Shown: in pieces, positions 59,537 to 64,000 of the stretch
How the letters are laid out: the number at the start of each line of letters is the position of its first letter
Position numbering within the stretch: the stretch's first letter is position 1
Source: Halosimplex rubrum
GTDB lineage: Archaea > Halobacteriota > Halobacteria > Halobacteriales > Haloarculaceae
Length of the DNA: 64,000 nt
Direction of reading: 5' to 3'
NCBI RefSeq assembly: GCF_013415885.1
Contig: NZ_CP058910.1
Location: 806,001 to 870,000, forward strand
Program-made: the position numbers and the translations under genes
The notes under the pieces: model-generated
Told to the model about the DNA's origin: nothing
Databases searched by the model: none
What the model saw: the letters and a program-made list of their open reading frames with translations, nothing else

Positions 59537-59876
59537 GGCGGTCGCAGGGTACGCGCCCGCCGACCGGAGGGAGGCGGCTTTTTCGTCCACGGTTTCCGAC
59601 GAGTGGGGCCCGCAACGAGCGTCGCGGCCGAGGATACCGGCGCGAAAACCGCGGGACTGACACGAACAAGCAGCGCGGCTCGCCGACTCCGTGTGAGACC
59701 GTCGTTTCGGGGGCCGTTCTCCTCGGGCGAGCGCGGCGAGGGCTTTCAGCGCTCGCTGTCGTCTCCGTCTCTTTCACGCACCAACCGACCGGATCCACTA
59801 CTCGACGAGCACACCGAACCGACCAGTTCCGTTCCCCGCCACCGGGTGTATCGTTTCGGGAGACCGACAGGAACGC
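59537..59876. other. 340-base non-coding gap downstream of polC
   Basis: No gene is seen. It holds a degenerate copy of the polC 3' end (59647-59696) and, near its right end, sequence leading into the small membrane protein at 59877. No clear hairpin terminator follows the polC stop. Confidence 0.5.
59647..59696 (+). repeat. Degenerate duplicate of the polC 3' end
   Basis: ACACGAACAAGCAG recurs exactly, followed by CGCGGCTCGCCGACTCCGTG, closely like the last codons of polC (AGCGGCATCGCCGACTTCATG) with its stop also replaced by TGA. It lies about 120 bases after the true end and is out of frame context. Confidence 0.6.
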
Positions 59877-60098
59877 ATGAGCGAATCCATCGAGCGCCAG
59901 GACCCGAGCGTCCCGCGGAAAGTGCTCCGGACGGTCACACCGAGGTCGAAGGCCCGCCCCGACGCGGAGGTGGACTCGATCGGCCGGGCCATCTTCCTCG
60001 GGCTGGTGATCCTATTGATCCCGTTGCTCCCGTTCGTCGGGATCGTCTGGGGGCTCTCGAAGGTACTGGACTTCCTCGCGCGCCAGCGCGGGGAGTGA
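59877..60098 (+). CDS. Small single-helix membrane protein
   Basis: A 73-residue protein starting MSESIERQDPSVPRKVLRTV, with a basic-charged N-terminal half and one long hydrophobic segment (about 36-60, IGRAIFLGLVILLIPLLPFV) before the tail FLARQRGE. It resembles short haloarchaeal membrane proteins (DUF7535-like from memory) with no assigned role. It converges with the molybdenum-hydroxylase large-subunit gene. Confidence 0.65.
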   Translation: MSESIERQDPSVPRKVLRTVTPRSKARPDAEVDSIGRAIFLGLVILLIPLLPFVGIVWGLSKVLDFLARQRGE

Positions 60099-60137
60099 CG
60101 CGAGACCGGGGAGGCGACCCGGGTGAGCGGGTGGGCC

Positions 60138-62477
60138 TCACTCCTCGGCGTCGCGGATCGCCGAGCGGACGCGCTCCCCGGTGAGCGGCATGTCGACGTG
60201 GTCGACCCCAAGGGGTTCGAGCGCGTCGCAGACGGCGTTGACGACGGCCGGCGGGGCGGCGATGGTGCCCGCCTCGCCGATGCCCTTGACGCCCAGGTCG
60301 TTGGTGGGACTGGGCGTGACGGTCGCCTCCGTCTGGATGTCGGGGACGTGGAACGAGCGGGGGACGGCATAGTCGAGCATCGAGTCGGTTTCGAGGGTCC
60401 CGTCGTCGGCGTAGACGGCCCCCTCGTAGCGGGCCTGTCCGATGCCCTGGGCGACGCCGCCCTCGACCTGGCCCTCGACGATGACGGGGTTGACCCGCTC
60501 GCCGCAGTCGTCGAGGGCGACGTAGCGCTCGATGTCCACGGCGCCGGTCTCGGGGTCGACGGCGACGCTGACGACGTGCGTGCCGAAGGTGTAGGCGGTC
60601 GCCTCCTGCTCGAAGAACGTCGTCGCTTCGAGCCCGGGGTCCATCCCCTCGGGGACGCCCCAGCCGTAGGCCGCCTCGGCCACGTCGGCGAACGAGCGGG
60701 TCTCGTCGGTGTGGCCGGACGCCGAGAACTCGCCGTCGTCGTACTCGACGGCGTCTTCGGGCGCGTCGAGCAGGTTCGCGGCGAGTTCGCGGGCCTTCTC
60801 GCGCACGGCGCGGGCGCTCTCGGCGATGGCGTTGCCGCCGGTGATGGTCGAGCGACTGCCGAAGGTGCCGGTGCCGGTGGGGGTGGCGTCGGAGTCGCCC
60901 TCGTTCACGTCGATAGCGTCGTAGTCGACGCCGAGTTCGTCCGCGACGATCTGTGCGTAGGTGGTGCCGTGACCCTGCCCGTGGGAGTGGGTGCCCGCGT
61001 AGACGGTGACGGTGCCGTCGGGGTGGGCGCGGACGACGCCGCTCTCCGTGCCGCCGCCGGTCGACTCGACGTAGCAGGCGAGGCCGACCCCGAGGTAGCG
61101 ACCGTCGTCGTCGCGGTCGGGCCGACGCCGGCGGTCGTCCCACCCGGCGGCGTCCAGCGCCTCGTCGAGTCCGCGTTCGTAGTCGCCGCTGTCGTAGGTG
61201 GCGCCGACCGCCGTCTCGTGGGGGAACTCCGCGATCTGGTTCGCCCGGCGTAGCTCGGCGGGGTCGACGCCGAGTTCGCGGGCGGCGGCGCCGACGAGGC
61301 GCTCGGCGACGTAGTTCGCTTCCGGGCGGCCGGCGCCCCGATACGAGTGGATCGGCGCGGTGTTCGTGAACACGGCGCGGGTCTCGCAGTGGATGGCCGG
61401 GATGTCGTACTGGCTGGACAGCAAGGAACCGTACCAGCCGGGCATCCCGAGGCTACCGCCGAGGCCGTAGGCACCGACGTTGGCGTCGGTCTCGACGCGC
61501 AGACCGCGGATTGTCCCGTCGTCGTCGACGCCCAACTCGGCGGTCGTGCGGTGGTCCCGACCGTGAGCGCCCGCGAGGTAGTTCTCGCTCCGCGTGGCGG
61601 TCCACTTCACGGGCCGCTCCAGATCCATCGCGGCGAAGGCGGCGGCGGCCTCGCCGGGGTGGTGGTGGCCCTTGTGGCCGAACCCGCCGCCGACGGAGGG
61701 CGCGACGACACGGATGGCGCGCTCGGGGAGGCCGAGCGTCGTCGAGAGCTTCCCGCGGTGGCCGTGGGGCGACTGGCTCGTCAGCTCGACGGTCAGGCGC
61801 TCGTCGCCGGCGTCCCAGCGGGCGACGGCCGCCCGGGGTTCGAGGGCGTTCGGGATGAGGCGGTTGTTCGTCAGATCGAGTTCGACCGCGTGGTCGGCGT
61901 CGGCGACGGCCGCCTCGGTCGCCTCCCGATCCCCGAGTTCGGAGGTCGCGGCGACGTTGTCGGGGGCGTCGTCGTAGAGCGCCGGTGCGTCGGCCCGCCG
62001 AGCCTCGCGCTGGTCGACGACGGTCGGGAGCGAATCGGCGGTGACTTCGACCGCGTCGGCGGCGTCGCGGGCGCGGTAGCGGTCGTCGGCGACGACCGCG
62101 GCGATCGGCTGGCCCTGGTAGCGGACGCGGTCGCGGGCGAGCACGGGGTGGCCCGGCGGGTCGCAGTCCAGCCCGTGCGTCGAGAGCGGGAGCACCCCCG
62201 GGATCTCGGAGGCGGCCAGGTCGTCCCAGGTGTAGACCGCGAGGACGCCGTCCATCGACTCGGCGGCGGCGGTGTCGACGGCCTCGACGTCGGCGTGGGC
62301 CACCTCGCTGCGGAGGAAGGCGAGATAGGTCAGGTCCGGGTGGTCGATGTCGTCGGTGTAGGTGGCGTCGCCGGTCAGCAGCGCCGCGTCCTCGCGGCGG
62401 TCGACGCCCTCGCCGACCAACTGCCCCGAGTCCGCGGATCCGTCGGCCGGCGGGTCAGCCTGCGCGTCGTCGCTCAT
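60138..62477 (-). CDS. Molybdenum hydroxylase large subunit (form II CoxL/xanthine dehydrogenase family)
   Basis: The 779-residue protein matches the molybdopterin-cytosine-dinucleotide large subunit: N-terminal hammerhead domain (GDATYTDDIDHPDLTYLAFL), GGGFGHKGHHHPGE (about 262-275) and the loop SYRGAGRPEANY, that is the YRGAGR form typical of form II CoxL and other hydroxylases rather than the Cys loop of true CO dehydrogenase. It probably oxidises an aldehyde, purine or aromatic N-heterocycle. The small and medium subunits lie 8 kb away on the other strand, an unusual split. Confidence 0.88.
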   Translation of the reverse strand: MSDDAQADPPADGSADSGQLVGEGVDRREDAALLTGDATYTDDIDHPDLTYLAFLRSEVAHADVEAVDTAAAESMDGVLAVYTWDDLAASEIPGVLPLSTHGLDCDPPGHPVLARDRVRYQGQPIAAVVADDRYRARDAADAVEVTADSLPTVVDQREARRADAPALYDDAPDNVAATSELGDREATEAAVADADHAVELDLTNNRLIPNALEPRAAVARWDAGDERLTVELTSQSPHGHRGKLSTTLGLPERAIRVVAPSVGGGFGHKGHHHPGEAAAAFAAMDLERPVKWTATRSENYLAGAHGRDHRTTAELGVDDDGTIRGLRVETDANVGAYGLGGSLGMPGWYGSLLSSQYDIPAIHCETRAVFTNTAPIHSYRGAGRPEANYVAERLVGAAARELGVDPAELRRANQIAEFPHETAVGATYDSGDYERGLDEALDAAGWDDRRRRPDRDDDGRYLGVGLACYVESTGGGTESGVVRAHPDGTVTVYAGTHSHGQGHGTTYAQIVADELGVDYDAIDVNEGDSDATPTGTGTFGSRSTITGGNAIAESARAVREKARELAANLLDAPEDAVEYDDGEFSASGHTDETRSFADVAEAAYGWGVPEGMDPGLEATTFFEQEATAYTFGTHVVSVAVDPETGAVDIERYVALDDCGERVNPVIVEGQVEGGVAQGIGQARYEGAVYADDGTLETDSMLDYAVPRSFHVPDIQTEATVTPSPTNDLGVKGIGEAGTIAAPPAVVNAVCDALEPLGVDHVDMPLTGERVRSAIRDAEE

Positions 62478-62534
62478 GGAACGTACGTGCGGCGACAGCG
62501 GCTAAACTGTTGTCCCGGCGGGGTCGCCGAGCGC

Positions 62535-63044
62535 TCAGACGGGCAGGGAGACCGAACTGACCGACTGGGAGCGCTCGGCGTCCCAGAACTGCAGGCGCTC
62601 GACGGTCCAGTCGACGGGGTCGAAGGGGGTGTCCCGGAGGGCGGCCGCCCGTTCGACGGAGCCGCCGCGAGCGACGGTGACGTGGGGTGTGTAGTCGTCG
62701 CCCTCCACGTCGGCGACGGGGTCGAAGCGGTCGCAGAGCCGCTCGTGGAGGGATTCGAGGCCGGGGCTGTCGACGGCGAGGTAGACGACGGGGCCCTCGC
62801 CGCGGGGCACGTCGGTGAACACGTCGACGCCGGTGACGCGGACTTCGAAGGGTGGCTCCCCGCGGAGCGCCTCGCGGGCGCGGGCTTCGAGCTCGTGGTA
62901 GCTGGCGGCGTCGCCGCGACCGAGGCGCTTGGCGACGAGGGTGTGCTCGCCGCGCTGGCGGAGTTCGGCGGTGCCGAGGCGGGTGCCCAGGTCGCGGGCG
63001 AGCGAAGCGACCGTCCCGGGGACGGGGACGTTCAGGCTGTACAC
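62535..63044 (-). CDS. 2'-5' RNA ligase-like cyclic phosphodiesterase (ThpR family)
   Basis: The 169-residue protein has the two H-x-T motifs of the 2H phosphoesterase fold: EHTLVAKRL (about 33-41) and PHVTVAR (about 119-125). These enzymes open 2',3'-cyclic phosphates on RNA. It starts at a GTG (63044) as MYSLNVPVPGTVASLARDL, the usual beginning. A promoter region separates it from the small membrane-protein gene at 63093. Confidence 0.85.
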   Translation of the reverse strand: MYSLNVPVPGTVASLARDLGTRLGTAELRQRGEHTLVAKRLGRGDAASYHELEARAREALRGEPPFEVRVTGVDVFTDVPRGEGPVVYLAVDSPGLESLHERLCDRFDPVADVEGDDYTPHVTVARGGSVERAAALRDTPFDPVDWTVERLQFWDAERSQSVSSVSLPV

Positions 63045-63092
63045 GTCCGCGGAGAGGGGCCAGCGGCCGAAAAGACCGTCGTTCGTCGCCGT

Positions 63093-63275
63093 TCAGATCC
63101 GGTCGAGCAGCCAGAGGACGATCAGGACGACGATTATCAGCCCGAACACGGACTTCAACGGGCCGAGGACGAAGGATAGCGCGGCGTCGAGTATCTCGAT
63201 CGCGATCCAGACGACGACGAGGACGAGGACGACTTTCAGCAGCGTCTCGGCGTCCAGATCGGCTCGTGAATCCAT
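63093..63275 (-). CDS. Small two-helix membrane protein
   Basis: A 60-residue protein starting MDSRADLDAETLLKVVLVLV, with two hydrophobic segments (about 11-33 and 38-57) and a short basic end LLDRI. It resembles other very small haloarchaeal membrane proteins (DUF7554-like from memory). Function unknown; it is upstream of the 2H phosphoesterase gene on the same strand. Confidence 0.6.
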   Translation of the reverse strand: MDSRADLDAETLLKVVLVLVVVWIAIEILDAALSFVLGPLKSVFGLIIVVLIVLWLLDRI

Positions 63276-63385
63276 GAACGGACCGTCGGTTTCCGGCCCG
63301 AAAGGCGTTGTGGCCGCCCCGTCACGGCGCGACTCGGCGGTCCACTACCCAAAGCATATCGCCGTCCGGACTAACCCCAGTGACG

Positions 63386-64000
63386 ATGAGAGGCACGTCG
63401 CGTCGGGTCGCCGTGTCGGTCGCGGTCGCACTCGTCTGTCTGTCGGCGGTCGGGCCCGCGCTCGGGGCCGGCGGGCAGTCGGTCGACCGGACGGGCACGG
63501 AACGAGCAGCGCTCGGACAGCAGGCCGCGGCCGCCCAGCAGGTGCCGGGCTTCCAGTCGGCGGTCGACCCCGACTCGGTGGAGCTCCGGGCAGCCGTCGG
63601 CGAGGACGGCACGGCCGAGTGGACCGTCGAGTTCCGGGTGCGCCTGAGCGACGAGAACGCGACGGCGGCCTTCGAGTCCGTGCAGGACGACGTCGCGGCG
63701 AACGCGACGGCGTTCACGAGCCAGTTCGCGGACGGAATGGAGCGCACGGTCGCGAGCGCCGAGAACCGAACCGGCCGCGAGATGGCGCTCGAGAACGTCA
63801 CCGTCACCGCGACGACGGAGCGACTCCCGCAGGAGTACGGCGTGCTCACCTACCGGTTCACGTGGACGAACTTCGCGGCGACCGACGGCGACCGCCTCCG
63901 GATCGGCGACGCCATGTCGGGCTTCTTCCTCGACAGCGAGTCCGCACTGGTGTTCGCGTGGCCCGCCGGCTACGAGCGCCAGTCGGTGACGCCCGGCCCG
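63386..64000 (+). CDS. Secreted haloarchaeal protein (partial, 3' end beyond window)
   Basis: The frame starts at the ATG at 63386 and runs off the right edge, giving 205 residues. A signal peptide (about 1-27, RRVAVSVAVALVCLSAVGPA) precedes a beta-rich ectodomain with sequons (NATA, NRTG, NVTV) and the motif DGTAEWTVEFRVRLSDENAT. This layout recalls haloarchaeal membrane proteins whose C-terminal half is a winged-helix regulator (DUF7345-like by memory); that half would lie beyond the window, so the full type is undecided. Confidence 0.7.
   Translation, partial: MRGTSRRVAVSVAVALVCLSAVGPALGAGGQSVDRTGTERAALGQQAAAAQQVPGFQSAVDPDSVELRAAVGEDGTAEWTVEFRVRLSDENATAAFESVQDDVAANATAFTSQFADGMERTVASAENRTGREMALENVTVTATTERLPQEYGVLTYRFTWTNFAATDGDRLRIGDAMSGFFLDSESALVFAWPAGYERQSVTPGP

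Noticed and set aside
60138-62477. Large subunit as genuine aerobic CO dehydrogenase
   Set aside because: The active-site loop is YRGAGR, not the Cys-containing AYRCSFR of form I CoxL.
1-64000. CRISPR arrays, rRNA genes or complete insertion sequences
   Set aside because: No regular repeat-spacer array, no 16S, 23S or 5S signature and no transposase-like protein was found. Only the short repeats listed above were seen.

Overview
The window is chromosomal DNA from a halophilic archaeon (class Halobacteria). It is strongly GC-rich with very acidic proteins. It carries archaeal information-processing genes (RlmE with a TRAM domain, Rio1, aIF-1A, DNA polymerase D large subunit with an intein), Tat-type lipoproteins, and several short haloarchaea-type membrane proteins. 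Many starts look leaderless, with a TATA-like box about 27 bases upstream, while some genes have good Shine-Dalgarno sites. The exact genus cannot be fixed from the sequence alone.

Layout. (1) 1-16.8 kb is ordinary chromosome: an NmrA-like protein (cut by the window edge), a HEPN/MNT toxin-antitoxin pair with a candidate operator, RlmE, Rio1, aIF-1A, a YdjM-like membrane hydrolase, a RecJ-like DHH nuclease, a SWIM protein, an MscS channel, a formylglycine-generating enzyme, an alpha/beta hydrolase lipoprotein, a regulator, an SDR and threonine synthase. A gene at 6.2 kb begins directly at a DtxR/IdeR-like palindrome. (2) 16.9-21.1 kb is a degraded mobile element in tRNA-Arg(TCT): the tRNA 3' end is duplicated 120 bases downstream, followed by AT-richer DNA with a truncated rolling-circle (HUH) Rep, an unknown gene plus PIN-like gene pair, a membrane protein, a truncated gene and an orphan antitoxin. 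(3) 21.2-22.7 kb returns to ordinary genes.

(4) 22.85-49.06 kb is the notable part: a 26-kb island of 16 genes in two convergent operons. The plus-strand operon (11 genes) encodes three different, very divergent FtsZ/tubulin-superfamily GTPases. Each is encoded directly after a membrane protein with a long cytoplasmic helical region. The operon also holds five secreted or membrane-spanning proteins with signal peptides, Ig-like domains and many N-glycosylation sequons. The minus-strand operon (5 genes) encodes a winged-helix-like protein, a coiled-coil protein, a small protein, a single-domain Cdc48/Vps4-type AAA+ ATPase, and a cytoplasmic beta-propeller/Ig-like scaffold. My inference is a dedicated membrane-linked cytoskeletal machine, possibly remodelling or spanning the envelope, separate from the FtsZ1/FtsZ2 division and CetZ shape systems. 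No gene in it matches a characterised pathway that I recognise.

(5) 49.2-64 kb is again chromosomal: a methyltransferase; molybdenum-hydroxylase small and medium subunits with their XdhC-type maturation factor; an SDR; a PPC-domain protein; polC with an intein and several local duplications; the molybdenum-hydroxylase large subunit; a 2'-5' RNA ligase-like protein; and a secreted protein cut by the window edge. No rRNA genes, complete IS elements or CRISPR arrays were seen.
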